Shown: positions 19,862 to 29,147, counted from the first letter of the stretch. The stretch is DNA of 64,000 nucleotides from Paracoccaceae bacterium (GCA_012103375.1 WLWX01000001.1:1540501-1604500), one strand, 5' to 3'. Notes: a model not told the origin generated them from the letters alone. A program made the numbers and translations.

Positions 19862-20895
19862 TCGACGGTTTTCGGAACGTCCAGATGTTGCATCGGCGGC
19901 ACGTCAGGATGGTCGATGGCGTGGCGCGCCGCATCGGCCAGGAATTGCCCGGCATCCATCACGTTTTCCTTCACAGACAGGATCGCCGGGCGGAAGGTGG
20001 CCAGGAAGGGCATCGCTTCTTTCGCAACGATATCAATGTCTTTGCCGACAACCGCGCCCAATCCTTCGATCGCAGCAGTCGCACCCATACAGGCCATGAC
20101 CGACGCGCAGACAATCCCGTCGGTGTCCGGATTCTGTTGCAGGAACTTTCGGGTTTCCTCGGCTATTTTGTCGTTCTGATCGTCGCTTGTGGCACCGTCC
20201 AGTACCACGCCGCGATAGCCCTGTTGCTGCGCGACGCTCAGCAGGCCATCGCGCATTTCCGTTGCGTAGTTCTGATAGAGTGGCGGCGCGATCAGCAGCA
20301 GATTGCGTCGCCCCCGATCTACAAGCGCCTGCGCGGCGATGTGACCATAAGCGCGGTTGTCGAAGTCGAAATAGGCGTGCCGGTCCGACCAGATCGTGCG
20401 CCCGTGGGTGACAAAGGGAAAGTTGACACGCATCAGATATTCGACGCGCGGATCTTCTTGCTGGGTCTGGTTCAGGATGATGGCATCGGCGGAATGGGTT
20501 TCGACCACATAGCGGACCGGGTCCATCGGGTTCTCATCGGGGAAATAGGGCGTGATGATCATGTGATAGGGGCTGGCCCGCAGCGCCCCGGCTGCCGCGT
20601 TAATCAGACGCGCGGTGTGGTTCATCACCTCGTGTTCGGTACTCAGCAACAGGGCGATCACATTGGTCTTGCCGGTGCGCAGGCGCACCCCGGCGCGGTT
20701 CGGGACATAGCCGACGCTGGCGGCCGTTTCGCGCACCCGAACCTTGGTATCGTCGCCAATGTCGGTGGCATCGTTCAGCGCCCGGCTGACCGTTGCCACC
20801 GCCAGCCCCGTCAACCGCGAGATGGTCTTGAGCGTCGGGCGTTCGCCCGGCGCCAGGCCGGTGATCTCGTTCGCTGCGGGGTCCGAATCAGTCAT
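19858..20895 (-). CDS. LacI family transcriptional regulator
   Basis: 345 residues. N-terminal helix-turn-helix with hinge: LKTISRLTGLAVATVSRALNDA then VGYVPNRAGVRLRTGKTNVIALLL, followed by a periplasmic-binding-protein-like ligand domain. Divergent from the sugar ABC transporter and convergent with zwf-pgl-pgi, so it probably represses both in the absence of a sugar effector. This resembles AglR-type local regulators of alphaproteobacterial glucoside uptake. That identity is inference. Confidence 0.93.
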   Translation of the reverse strand: MTDSDPAANEITGLAPGERPTLKTISRLTGLAVATVSRALNDATDIGDDTKVRVRETAASVGYVPNRAGVRLRTGKTNVIALLLSTEHEVMNHTARLINAAAGALRASPYHMIITPYFPDENPMDPVRYVVETHSADAIILNQTQQEDPRVEYLMRVNFPFVTHGRTIWSDRHAYFDFDNRAYGHIAAQALVDRGRRNLLLIAPPLYQNYATEMRDGLLSVAQQQGYRGVVLDGATSDDQNDKIAEETRKFLQQNPDTDGIVCASVMACMGATAAIEGLGAVVGKDIDIVAKEAMPFLATFRPAILSVKENVMDAGQFLADAARHAIDHPDVPPMQHLDVPKTVD

Positions 20896-20988
20896 CTGGA
20901 CTCACCTTGGCCTTTCGGTTTTCCGCGGGTCTGACCCTGCCGGCATCTGAACATTCGGGTGCGGCGCAACCGCATGATTCCCGAAGGT

Positions 20989-21000
20989 GTTTGCGCTAAC
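20989..21000. promoter_or_regulatory. LacI-type operator candidate in the lacI-ABC intergenic region
   Basis: GTTTGCGCTAAC, one base pair short of the perfect palindrome in front of zwf. It lies about 95 bases upstream of the LacI gene start, so autoregulation is possible. Confidence 0.5.
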
Positions 21001-21085
21001 GTGCCGAAATCCTGTAAGATATCTGCGGTATTATGGTGCGCATCATTTCTGGCATCATACTACGAAACCATCTTGTTTTGTAAAT

Positions 21086-21099
21086 CTATAACGTTATAG
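21086..21099. promoter_or_regulatory. Perfect palindrome upstream of the sugar ABC operon
   Basis: CTATAACGTTATAG, a 14-base perfect palindrome with central CG, 39 bases before the binding-protein start. Form and position fit a LacI-family operator overlapping a promoter. A weaker CGATAACGAT follows at 21106. Its sequence differs from the GTTAGCGCTAAC site, so either specificity is relaxed or a second regulator acts here. Confidence 0.55.
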
Positions 21100-21138
21100 T
21101 TCGTCCGATAACGATACAGAAGTCAGGGAGGACTCATC

Positions 21139-22371
21139 GTGAAATCACTGAAATTCCTGCTGGGCGCGACTGCCCTATGCGCCACCCCCGCCATGGCGGC
21201 CGACCTTGAGGTCGTGCATTGGTGGACCTCGGGCGGCGAAGCGGCAGCGGTTGCCGAATTTGCCAAGGCGCTGGATGCCACGGGCGAGCATAAGTGGGTC
21301 GACGGCGCGATTGCCGGCGGCGGCGGCACCAACGCGATCCCGGCCGTTGTGTCGCGGATGCTGGGTGGCGACCCTCCGGGTGCGACACAGTTCAACCACG
21401 GCCGTCAGGCTGAAGAACTGGTGGCCGAAGGTCTGTTCCTAGACCTGACCGAACTGGCCGAGGCCGAGGGCTGGCGCGACTTTGTGTTCCCAACCTCGTT
21501 GCTGGATTCCTGCACATTGGACGGCAAGCTGTACTGCGTTCCGGTCAACATCCACTCCTGGCAGTGGATCTGGCTGAGCAATGGCGCTTTCGACAAGGCC
21601 GGTGTTGACGTTCCGGCGAACTGGGACGAATTCGTCGCGGCCGCCCCGGCCCTGCGCGAAGCTGGAATTGCGCCTTTGGCTACCGGTTCGCAGGCCTGGC
21701 AGTCCAGCGGTCTGATCACCAACGTTCTGGCGGTGAACATCGCGGGCACCGATGCCTGGCGCAAAGTGAACGTCGACAAGGATGCCGAATTCGCGGCCAG
21801 CGCAGACTACGCGCCGGTCTTCGAAGCAGCAGCCATTGCGCGTGATCTGTCCCAGGACATTGATGTCACCGACTGGAACCTGGCCACTGCGGCTGTGATC
21901 ACCGGCCAGGCGGCCGCGCAGATCATGGGCGACTGGGCGCAGGGTGAATTCGCCGTGGCCGAAGCGGTTGCTGGCGAAGATTACACCTGCCTACCGGGTC
22001 TTGGTAAGAACGAGGTGCTGCAGCTTGGCGGCGACGCGTTCTACTTCCCCAAGAACTCGGATCCCGATGTCGAGGCAGCGCAGCTAAAAATGGCGTCGCT
22101 GATGATCTCGAAAGAGGTTCAGGTCAGCTTCAACCTCAAGAAGGGCTCGCTCCCGATCCGGGGTGATGTGGATCTGTCGGCTGCCAATGACTGCATGAAC
22201 AAGGGTCTTGCGATCCTTGCCGAAGGCAACATCCTTCCGGGCGGCGACATGGCGCTGACGCGCGACACGGTCGAGCAGATCAACGACCTGATGGTCCAGT
22301 TCTGGAACTCGGACATGTCGGCCGATGAAGTTCAGGGCAAATACGCCGAACTGATCGGCAGCGCCGAGTAA
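21139..22371 (+). CDS. Sugar ABC transporter, periplasmic binding protein (CUT1)
   Basis: 410 residues with a Sec signal peptide (MKSLKFLLGATALCATPAMA, cleavage after AMA). The mature start ADLEVVHWWTSGGEAAAV and AGGGGTNAIPAVVSRMLGGDPP resemble glucose/mannose binding proteins of the GtsA type. The sugar is not proven; glucose or a glucoside is the best guess from similarity and from zwf-pgl-pgi nearby. A strong RBS (AGGGAGGA) precedes the GTG-adjacent ATG. A stable hairpin follows the stop, typical for keeping binding-protein mRNA more abundant than permease mRNA. Confidence 0.92.
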   Translation: MKSLKFLLGATALCATPAMAADLEVVHWWTSGGEAAAVAEFAKALDATGEHKWVDGAIAGGGGTNAIPAVVSRMLGGDPPGATQFNHGRQAEELVAEGLFLDLTELAEAEGWRDFVFPTSLLDSCTLDGKLYCVPVNIHSWQWIWLSNGAFDKAGVDVPANWDEFVAAAPALREAGIAPLATGSQAWQSSGLITNVLAVNIAGTDAWRKVNVDKDAEFAASADYAPVFEAAAIARDLSQDIDVTDWNLATAAVITGQAAAQIMGDWAQGEFAVAEAVAGEDYTCLPGLGKNEVLQLGGDAFYFPKNSDPDVEAAQLKMASLMISKEVQVSFNLKKGSLPIRGDVDLSAANDCMNKGLAILAEGNILPGGDMALTRDTVEQINDLMVQFWNSDMSADEVQGKYAELIGSAE

Positions 22372-22389
22372 TTCGGGCCCAAACCGACA

Positions 22390-22415
22390 GGGCAGGCGCC
22401 ACGCAGCGCCTGCCC
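22390..22415 (+). terminator. Stable hairpin after the binding-protein gene
   Basis: A perfect 10-base-pair stem GGGCAGGCGC / GCGCCTGCCC with a six-base loop. No T-run follows, and the permease gene begins 60 bases later. It is more likely an mRNA-stabilising or partial-termination structure than a full terminator. Confidence 0.6.
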
Positions 22416-22474
22416 GAACCACAACATTCATGACACGCGGCGCAAGACATTGCGCGACACAGACGGGGGGCGTT

Positions 22475-23371
22475 ATGGCAGAGTTCAAGCGGCCAATTTC
22501 TATTCTGCGCAATCCCGCCTCCAAAATCGCCTCGATCCCGATGGTTCTGACGGCGGTGGTGATCTTCGTGGGTTGCACGCTTTGGACGGTGGCCTATTCC
22601 TTCACCGGCTCCAAACTGTTGCCACGCTGGCGCTGGGTTGGCATGGATCAGTACGAGCGGCTGTGGGACACCGACCGCTGGATCATCTCGATCGGCAATC
22701 TGGCGATCTATGGCACGTTGATGATGATCCTGTCGCTGGCGCTGGGTTTTCTGCTGGCCGCCCTGTTGGATCAGAAAATCCGTGGCGGAAATGTCTTTCG
22801 CACCATATTCCTCTACCCCTACGCCCTTAGCTTTGTGGTCACCGGCTTGACCTGGCAATGGCTGCTGAACCCTGATTTCGGCGTGCAGAAACTGGTCCGC
22901 GATATGGGCTGGGAGACGTTTCAATTCGCGCCGCTGGCCAACAGTGACTGGGCGATCTATGGCGTCCTGCTTGCCGGGCTGTGGCAGGGCACGGGGCTGG
23001 TGATGGTGATCATGCTGGCCGGGCTGCGCGGCATTGACCAGGAAGTCTGGAAAGCCTCGCGCGTCGACGGCATACCGACCTGGAAAACCTATATCTATAT
23101 CGTCATCCCGATGATGCGCCCGATCTTTTTGACCGCCGTTGTGCTGGTCGCCACCGGCATCATCAAGATCTTCGACCTGATCGTGGCCCAGACCGATGGC
23201 GGGCCGGGTTTGTCGACCGAGGTTCCGGCGAAATACGTCTATGACATGATGTTCTCAAGCCAGAACCTGGGGCAGGGTTTTGCCGCCTCGACGACCATGT
23301 TGCTGGTGGTGTTGGCGCTGATCATCCCATGGTCGATCTATGAATTCGGAGGGCGCCGCAATGAGCACTGA
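22475..23371 (+). CDS. Sugar ABC transporter permease 1
   Basis: 298 residues, six hydrophobic helices, with the EAA loop form QEVWKASRVDGIPTWKTYIYIVIPMMRP that docks on the ATPase. Start at ATG 22475 (MAEFKRP) after a GGGGGG site. Inner membrane; MalF/UgpA-like. Overlaps the second permease by 11 bases. Confidence 0.93.
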   Translation: MAEFKRPISILRNPASKIASIPMVLTAVVIFVGCTLWTVAYSFTGSKLLPRWRWVGMDQYERLWDTDRWIISIGNLAIYGTLMMILSLALGFLLAALLDQKIRGGNVFRTIFLYPYALSFVVTGLTWQWLLNPDFGVQKLVRDMGWETFQFAPLANSDWAIYGVLLAGLWQGTGLVMVIMLAGLRGIDQEVWKASRVDGIPTWKTYIYIVIPMMRPIFLTAVVLVATGIIKIFDLIVAQTDGGPGLSTEVPAKYVYDMMFSSQNLGQGFAASTTMLLVVLALIIPWSIYEFGGRRNEH

Positions 23372-24254
23372 ATTGACCGGCCCCAGCGGTCCGAAACCAA
23401 CATCGCCGTTCCGGATCACCAACATCTTCGTCTATGGCACGATCACCGTGCTGGCGCTGTACTACCTTGCGCCGCTGTACGTGATGATTGTGACGTCACT
23501 CAAAACAGTGGCAGAAATCCGCGACGGCAACGTCTTTGCCCTACCCAGAGAGGTTACAATCGACCCCTGGTTCAAGGCCTGGTCCACGGCCTGTACGGGG
23601 CTGAACTGTAACGGGCTGGCCAGCGGGTTCTGGAATTCGGTGATGATCACGGTGCCATCGGTGGTCGTATCCATCGCGATTGCCAGTGTGAACGGCTATG
23701 CGCTGGCAAACTGGCCCTATCGCGGCGCGAACATCTTCTTCACCATTCTGATCTTCGGGGCCTTCGTGCCTTATCAGTTGATGCTGTATCCCATCGTCAT
23801 CATCCTGCGCGAACTTGGCGTATTCGGCGATCTGACCGGGCTGATAATCGTACACTCGATCTTTGGCATGCCGATCCTGACGCTGCTGTTTCGCAACTAC
23901 TTCAGCTCTCTGCCGGGGGAATTGTTCAAGGCGGCGCGGGTGGACGGTGCCGGGTTCTGGGGCATTTTCTTCAAGATCATGCTGCCGATGTCGATCCCGA
24001 TCCTGGTGGTGGCGATCATCTTGCAAGTCACTGGCATCTGGAACGATTTCTTGTTCGGCATCGTCTATTCACGGCCCGAAAGCTATCCGATGACAGTGCA
24101 GCTGAACAACATCGTCAATTCGACCTATGGTGAGAAGGAATATAACGTCAACATGGCGGCAACGCTGCTGACGGGGCTGGTTCCGCTGACCATCTATTTC
24201 ATATCCGGAAAGCTGTTCGTGCGCGGCATCGCGGCTGGCGCGGTGAAGGGCTGA
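23361..24254 (+). CDS. Sugar ABC transporter permease 2
   Basis: 297 residues, six membrane helices, MalG/UgpE-like, with EAA loop PGELFKAARVDGAGFWGIFFKIMLPMSIP. ATG at 23361 lies inside the end of permease 1 and has GGAGG upstream, supporting this start over the one seven codons earlier. Confidence 0.93.
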   Translation: MSTELTGPSGPKPTSPFRITNIFVYGTITVLALYYLAPLYVMIVTSLKTVAEIRDGNVFALPREVTIDPWFKAWSTACTGLNCNGLASGFWNSVMITVPSVVVSIAIASVNGYALANWPYRGANIFFTILIFGAFVPYQLMLYPIVIILRELGVFGDLTGLIIVHSIFGMPILTLLFRNYFSSLPGELFKAARVDGAGFWGIFFKIMLPMSIPILVVAIILQVTGIWNDFLFGIVYSRPESYPMTVQLNNIVNSTYGEKEYNVNMAATLLTGLVPLTIYFISGKLFVRGIAAGAVKG

Positions 24255-24257
24255 ACG

Positions 24258-24350
24258 ATGAGTATTCGAACGGAAATTGAAGGCGCCGGGGGCGTGTTTA
24301 CTAAGGTGAACGTGCAAGGCAATCACACCGCGCCGGGAAGGGCCACATGA
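24258..24350 (+). CDS. Possible 30-residue ORF coupled to the ABC ATPase
   Basis: An ATG three bases after the permease stop opens a 30-codon frame whose TGA overlaps the ATPase ATG (ATGA). The peptide begins MSIRTEIEGAGG and has no recognised motif. The ribosome site would lie in the permease end (GGTGAAGGG). It may be only a translational link that carries ribosomes to the ATPase start. Product existence is unproven. Confidence 0.35.
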   Translation: MSIRTEIEGAGGVFTKVNVQGNHTAPGRAT

Positions 24351-25423
24351 CAAGCGTAAGTATCAAGAACCTCGACCTGAATTTCGGTGCTGTCGAAGTG
24401 CTGAAGGATTTGAACCTCGATATCGCCGAGGGGGAGTTTCTGGTCCTACTGGGCGCATCGGGCTGCGGGAAATCGACGCTGCTGAACTGCATCGCCGGGC
24501 TTCTGGATGTCTCGGGCGGGCAGATTCACATCAACGACAAGAACGTCACCTGGGCCGAGCCAAGCGAACGTGGCATCGGCATGGTGTTCCAGTCCTACGC
24601 GCTGTACCCGCAGATGACCGTTGCCGGGAACCTGTCGTTCGGGCTGAAGAACGCCAAGGTGCCCAAGGCCGAGATTGACAAGCGCCTGGCCCGCGCCGCC
24701 GAAATCCTGCAGATCGAACCGCTGATGAAGCGCAAGCCCGGCGCCCTGTCGGGCGGGCAGCGTCAGCGTGTCGCCATCGGGCGTGCGTTGGTGCGTGATG
24801 TGGATGTCTTCCTGTTTGATGAGCCGCTGTCCAACCTGGATGCCAAGCTGCGCGCCGACCTGCGGGTCGAGATCAAGCGCCTGCACCAGCAACTCCAAAA
24901 CACGATGGTCTATGTGACCCATGACCAGATCGAGGCGATGACTCTGGCCGACCGGATCGCCATCATGCGCGACGGGCTGATCCAACAGCTTGCCCCCCCG
25001 CATGAGATCTACGGCAAGCCGGTGAACAAATACGTGGCGGATTTCATCGGGTCGCCGTCGATGAACTTCTTTGAGGGCGTCGTCGATGACGGCAAGTTCC
25101 GCACCGCCGACATGACGATCCCGCTGGACGGGTATGAATTTGCGCCCGCTGGCAAGTCCGGCGGACCCGCCTGGCTGGGTATCCGGCCCGAGCATATCTC
25201 GTACGGGGAGGCTGCCGATAAGGAAAGCTTCACTACCGAGGTGACGGTTGAGATTGTAGAGCCCATGGGCTCGGACACGCTGGTCTGGACGACGCTGGCT
25301 GGCGAACAATTCCGCTTCCGCATGGATGGGCAGGCGATGGTCAAGGCGGGTGATACGCTGAAGATCGGAAGCGGCCCGGCGCGTGCCTCGCTGTTTCACA
25401 AGGGTGACGAAACCCGCATGTGA
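24347..25423 (+). CDS. Sugar ABC transporter ATP-binding protein (UgpC/MalK type)
   Basis: 358 residues. Walker A GASGCGKSTL, Q-loop MVFQSYALYPQMTV, signature LSGGQRQRVAIGRAL, Walker B VFLFDEPLSNLD, H-loop YVTHD, then a C-terminal TOBE/MalK-type regulatory domain (LGIRPEHISYG). Cytosolic motor of the importer encoded by the preceding three genes. Confidence 0.95.
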   Translation: MTSVSIKNLDLNFGAVEVLKDLNLDIAEGEFLVLLGASGCGKSTLLNCIAGLLDVSGGQIHINDKNVTWAEPSERGIGMVFQSYALYPQMTVAGNLSFGLKNAKVPKAEIDKRLARAAEILQIEPLMKRKPGALSGGQRQRVAIGRALVRDVDVFLFDEPLSNLDAKLRADLRVEIKRLHQQLQNTMVYVTHDQIEAMTLADRIAIMRDGLIQQLAPPHEIYGKPVNKYVADFIGSPSMNFFEGVVDDGKFRTADMTIPLDGYEFAPAGKSGGPAWLGIRPEHISYGEAADKESFTTEVTVEIVEPMGSDTLVWTTLAGEQFRFRMDGQAMVKAGDTLKIGSGPARASLFHKGDETRM

Positions 25424-25489
25424 TCCGCGGCGCACCTGCCCGAAGCGAAACTTGATGATCTGCTGCCAATGCCTTGAAAGGGCAGGAAA

Positions 25490-26245
25490 ATGACTGAATT
25501 CTCGTACCAACTATACAGTTCCCGCAATTTCGGCCCGCTGGAGCAGACCCTTCGGATGGTGGCCGATCTGGGCTATGCCCAGGTTGAAGGATACGGCGGC
25601 TTGCATTCCGATGCGGCGGCTGTCGAGACACTGAAGGCGGGTCTGACGGAAACCGGGCTGACGATGCCGACCGCGCATTTCGGGCTGGATCAGGTCGAAA
25701 ACGATGCGCAGGGCGCTGTGGAGGTTGCCAAGGCCCTGGGGATCGAAGCTGTTCTGGTGCCGCACATCGGTCCGGAAGATCGCGCAAGCGACGCCAGCGG
25801 TTGGACTGATTTCGGCAAGCGCCTTGCGCGCGCCGGGCAACCGTTCTGGGATGCAGGGCTGACATTTGGCTGGCACAACCACGATTTCGAATTTGCAGCA
25901 CTCTCAGACGGGGTCATGCCGCTGGAACTGATCCTTGGCGCCGATGACCGTCTTGCGCTGGAACTGGACGTCGCCTGGGTTGTGGTCGGCGGGCAGAACC
26001 CGAACGACTGGATTTCAGGATACAAGAACCGTCTGATCGCGGCGCATATCAAGGATATCGCGCCCAAGGGTGAGGCGACGGATGAAGATGGTTGGGCCGA
26101 TGTTGGCCACGGCACGATGAATTGGCCTGGGCTTATGGGCGCGCTGAGGGCCACGAATTGCCGGTACTTCGTGATGGAACATGACAACCCATCCGACGAT
26201 GCCCGCTTTGCAAGCCGTTCGATCGCCTCGGCGACGTCATTCTAG
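25490..26245 (+). CDS. Sugar phosphate isomerase/epimerase family (xylose isomerase-like TIM barrel)
   Basis: 251 residues. AP-endonuclease-2/IolE-like TIM barrel: YQLYSSRNFG start, FGWHNHDFEF metal-binding strand, LELDVAWVVVGG, HIKDIAPKG and a C-terminal EHDNPSDD acid. The metal-dependent chemistry could be isomerisation, epimerisation or dehydration of a sugar or keto-sugar. It sits between the transporter and a Gfo/Idh enzyme, a pairing seen in pathways that oxidise the imported sugar before cleavage or isomerisation. Confidence 0.85.
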   Translation: MTEFSYQLYSSRNFGPLEQTLRMVADLGYAQVEGYGGLHSDAAAVETLKAGLTETGLTMPTAHFGLDQVENDAQGAVEVAKALGIEAVLVPHIGPEDRASDASGWTDFGKRLARAGQPFWDAGLTFGWHNHDFEFAALSDGVMPLELILGADDRLALELDVAWVVVGGQNPNDWISGYKNRLIAAHIKDIAPKGEATDEDGWADVGHGTMNWPGLMGALRATNCRYFVMEHDNPSDDARFASRSIASATSF

Positions 26246-26255
26246 GATAAATCAA

Positions 26256-27380
26256 ATGGAAAAACTCGGCGTTGGCATCATTGGGTGCGGCAATATCTCG
26301 GGCGCTTATCTGCGCCTGGCACCAATGTTCAAACATATCGAACTGCTTGCGGTTGCCGACTTGAACATGGATGCGGCGCAAGCGCGGGCCGAGGAATTTG
26401 GTGTGTCCGCGCGGCGTATTGATGATCTTCTGGTCAGCGATGATATTGATATCATTGCCAATCTCACGATCCCGGATGCGCATTTCGCGGTCACCAAGTC
26501 CATTCTGGAGGCGGGCAAACACGCCTATTCCGAAAAGCCGCTGGTCCTGTCGCTGGACGATGCCAAGACCTTGCGCGATACGGCCGAGGCGCGCCGGCTG
26601 CGCGTCGGCTCGGCCCCCGACACGTTTTTGGGCGGTTCCCATCAGCAGGCGCGCGCGATCATCGACGCGGGCGAGGTGGGCAAAATCGTCGCCGGATCCT
26701 GCCACGTGATGAGCCACGGAATGGAAGATTGGCATCCCAACCTGGATTTCTTCTTCCTGCCCGGTGCTGGCCCGATGCTGGATGTCGGGCCCTACTACGT
26801 CACCAACCTGATCCAGTTGATCGGTCCTGTGAAACGCGTCGGGGCGCTGACCTCGTCTGCCAGCGCGACCCGCACCATCACCTCGGCACCGCGAAACGGC
26901 GAGGAGATTCCGGTAAAGACGCCGACAAATATCCACGCCCTTCTTGAGTTCGAAAACAGCGCGACCATCACCATGTCGACCAGCTGGGATGTCTGGGCGC
27001 ACAATCATCCCAATACCGAGCTTTACGGCACCAAGGGTTCGATATTCATCCCCGATCCCAACTTCTTCGGTGGCGATCTTAAGGTAACAGGACAGGAGCC
27101 GGATACGCTGGACGTGTCGCCCTGGGACCACCCCTTCGGTATCGTGAACGAGGCTGCGGATAACCACGCGAATTATCGTTGTGCCGGGCTGGCGGATATG
27201 GCGGCGGGCATTCTGGAAGATCGGGGGCATCGATGCTCACTCGAACTGGCGGTGCATGCGGTGGATGTCATGACCTCGGTTCTGAAATCAGGTGAAACCG
27301 GCGCGTTTGTCGAGATGACAACCACCTGCGAACGGCCCGATCCCCTGACGCCCGAGGCGGCGCGCGCCCTGCTGGCTTGA
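26256..27380 (+). CDS. Gfo/Idh/MocA family oxidoreductase
   Basis: 374 residues from ATG 26256. N-terminal Rossmann loop [15 protein letters not shown], the EKPLVLS motif (catalytic Lys) near residue 92, and [17 protein letters not shown] in the C-terminal beta-sheet domain with its usual Asp-Tyr pair. NAD(P)-dependent sugar or sugar-alcohol dehydrogenase; with the preceding isomerase it probably processes the ABC substrate. Exact substrate unknown. Confidence 0.9.
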   Translation: MEKLGVGIIGCGNISGAYLRLAPMFKHIELLAVADLNMDAAQARAEEFGVSARRIDDLLVSDDIDIIANLTIPDAHFAVTKSILEAGKHAYSEKPLVLSLDDAKTLRDTAEARRLRVGSAPDTFLGGSHQQARAIIDAGEVGKIVAGSCHVMSHGMEDWHPNLDFFFLPGAGPMLDVGPYYVTNLIQLIGPVKRVGALTSSASATRTITSAPRNGEEIPVKTPTNIHALLEFENSATITMSTSWDVWAHNHPNTELYGTKGSIFIPDPNFFGGDLKVTGQEPDTLDVSPWDHPFGIVNEAADNHANYRCAGLADMAAGILEDRGHRCSLELAVHAVDVMTSVLKSGETGAFVEMTTTCERPDPLTPEAARALLA

Positions 27381-27439
27381 CCCTTGCAACCCGGCGGCGA
27401 CTGTTGGAAGCTGCCGGAGACAGGGGGGAGGGCGGCGGT

Positions 27440-28717
27440 ATGCAGAAGATCACCTCACAAGCCGACTGGATTGCCCGCGCGGGCGCGGTGCTTCCGGGGG
27501 CGACATTTGGCAACTTTGCGAACGATGTCCTGATTGATCGCGGGCAGGGCGCACGAATCTGGGATGCTGACGGTAAGGAATATGTCGACTACCTGATCGG
27601 GTCCGGCCCGATGTTGCTTGGCCATGGGCATCCCGAAGTGGTCGAGGCGGTGCTGCAACAGGTGCCGCGCGGCATGACTTTTTTTACCACCAACACCGCA
27701 GGTATCGAACTGGCCGAAGAGATCGTGCGCGCGGTGCCCTGCGCGCAGCAGGTGCGCTTTGTCGCCTAGGGCGGAGAGGCGGACATGTACGCCATCCGGC
27801 TGGCCCGGGCGGCCACGGGGCGCGACAAGATCGTCAAGTTCGAAGGCGGCTTTCATGGGATGAGTGCCGAGGCGCTGATGTCACTGTCCCCCTCGGCCCG
27901 GGTGAATTTTCCGCAAGCGGTGCCGGATTCCGCCGGAATTCCCAATGCGGTGCGCGACCAGATGCTGATCGCCCCGTTCAATGATCTGGCGTTCCTGCGC
28001 GGGCTTCTGGCCGAACACGGTCCCGAGGTTGCCGCCGTGATTGTCGAACCATTGCAGCGCGTTGTCGCGCCCGAGGCGGGATTTCTTGAAGGGCTGCGGG
28101 CGGAGTGTGACCGGCACGGTGTTTTGCTGATCTTTGACGAGGTCGTGACCGGGTTCCGCCTGGACTATGGCGGGGCGCAGGAACGTTGGGGGGTTGTCCC
28201 GGACATATGCGCATTGGGCAAGGTCATCGGCGGCGGCTTCCCGGTTGCGGCGCTGGCAGCCAGCGCTGATCTGATGGCGCATTTTGACAAGGCGGCGGTC
28301 GATGACGCGCGTTGGCTGATACAATTCGGCACGCTGTCGGGGTTTCCGGTGGGGGCTGTGGCCGGGTTGAAAACATTGGAGATTCTGCGCCGCGATGGCC
28401 AGTATGATCGGCTGAAAACCAACGGTCAGCGCCTGTGGGATATGCAGACCAGGGCGCTGAATACCGCCGGCGTGGCGCACCGGATTGTTGGCGATGTGAC
28501 CTTGTTCGACGTGGTCTTCACCCAAGGTGAGGTGCGTGATTACCGCAGCTACCAGACCGGCGATGCCGCAAAGGCGGCCACTTATAACCGGGTGCTGCGC
28601 GAGAACGGCGTGTTCAAGCTGCCGGGCAAATTCTATCCCAGCCTGGCGCTGAGCGAGGCGGATTTTGAGGTGACTGAGGCGGCAGTGGACAAGGCCGTCG
28701 CGGCGATTGCGGGCTGA
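27440..28717 (+). pseudogene. Class III aminotransferase (glutamate-1-semialdehyde aminomutase-like) interrupted by in-frame TAG
   Basis: Two pieces in the same reading frame are separated only by TAG at 27767-27769. The first piece starts at ATG 27440 ([10 protein letters not shown]) after a GGGGGAGGGC site and ends [10 protein letters not shown]. The second continues GGEADMYAIRLARAATGRD and holds FDEVVTGFR and ALGKVIGGGFPVAA with the PLP lysine. Homologues I recall read VRFVSTG-EADMYA here, so the stop replaces the Thr/Ser next to the PLP-phosphate loop and no bases are missing. Either a recent nonsense mutation, a sequencing error, or readthrough. A restart at ATG 27785 (GGAGAGG upstream) could give a 310-residue C-terminal piece, which would lack the substrate-binding N-terminus. 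Confidence 0.85.
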
Positions 28718-28768
28718 GGGCGGTGCCTCGGGATTGAAAACCCCTCGGGTCGTGGCCGCGGGCGGTGG

Positions 28769-28809
28769 CTGGAGGGGCCAGCCCCTCCAGACCTCCCCGG
28801 GATATTTTT
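28769..28809 (+). terminator. Hairpin plus family-type motif, copy 3
   Basis: Nine-base stem CTGGAGGGG / CCCCTCCAG, then CCTCCCCGGGATATTTTTG. It follows the aminotransferase on the plus strand and probably ends the sugar operon transcript. The same composite is found inverted in the ilvI-ilvH spacer. Confidence 0.6.
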
Positions 28810-28844
28810 GGGTCAATGATGGACAAGGGGGAGGGGTGTTCGCG

Positions 28845-29147
28845 TCAGCGTAGGATCACATCGTCCGCGCGGACAAATCCCAAAACATCACGGGCCTGTT
28901 CGTCCAGCAGGTCAAGATCGAGATAGCTGTCGGACATGCGGCGGGTCTTGTTTTCCAGCACGGCGATCTGGGCCGAGATGTCGGCCAGATCAGCGGCGAT
29001 GGCTTTGCTTTCAGCCTCGATCTCGATCCGGCGGAACAGGCCATAGTCGCCCTGCACGCTGGCAAAGGTGAAATAAACCCCCAGCGCGATGGCTGTGGCG
29101 AAAAACATCAGGGCGCCGATGGCGCGGGCCGGGTGTTTGCGGGTCAT
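28845..29147 (-). CDS. Septum formation initiator (FtsB/DivIC) family protein
   Basis: 100 residues: a short cytosolic N-terminus, one membrane helix (IGALMFFATAIALGVYFTFA), then a coiled coil (ESKAIAADLADISAQIAVLENKTRRM) and a closing DLLDEQARDVLGFVRADDVIL block. This is the FtsB plan: a bitopic divisome protein that pairs with FtsL and FtsQ. No other division gene is next to it. FtsB identity is likely but similar small coiled-coil membrane proteins exist. Confidence 0.85.
   Translation of the reverse strand: MTRKHPARAIGALMFFATAIALGVYFTFASVQGDYGLFRRIEIEAESKAIAADLADISAQIAVLENKTRRMSDSYLDLDLLDEQARDVLGFVRADDVILR

Noticed and set aside
27440-28717. Pyrrolysine at the amber codon of the aminotransferase, given an MttB-family gene in the window.
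   Set aside because: No pyl genes are visible, the MttB-family gene itself has no in-frame TAG, and a PLP loop Thr/Ser is the expected residue, so a nonsense mutation is simpler.
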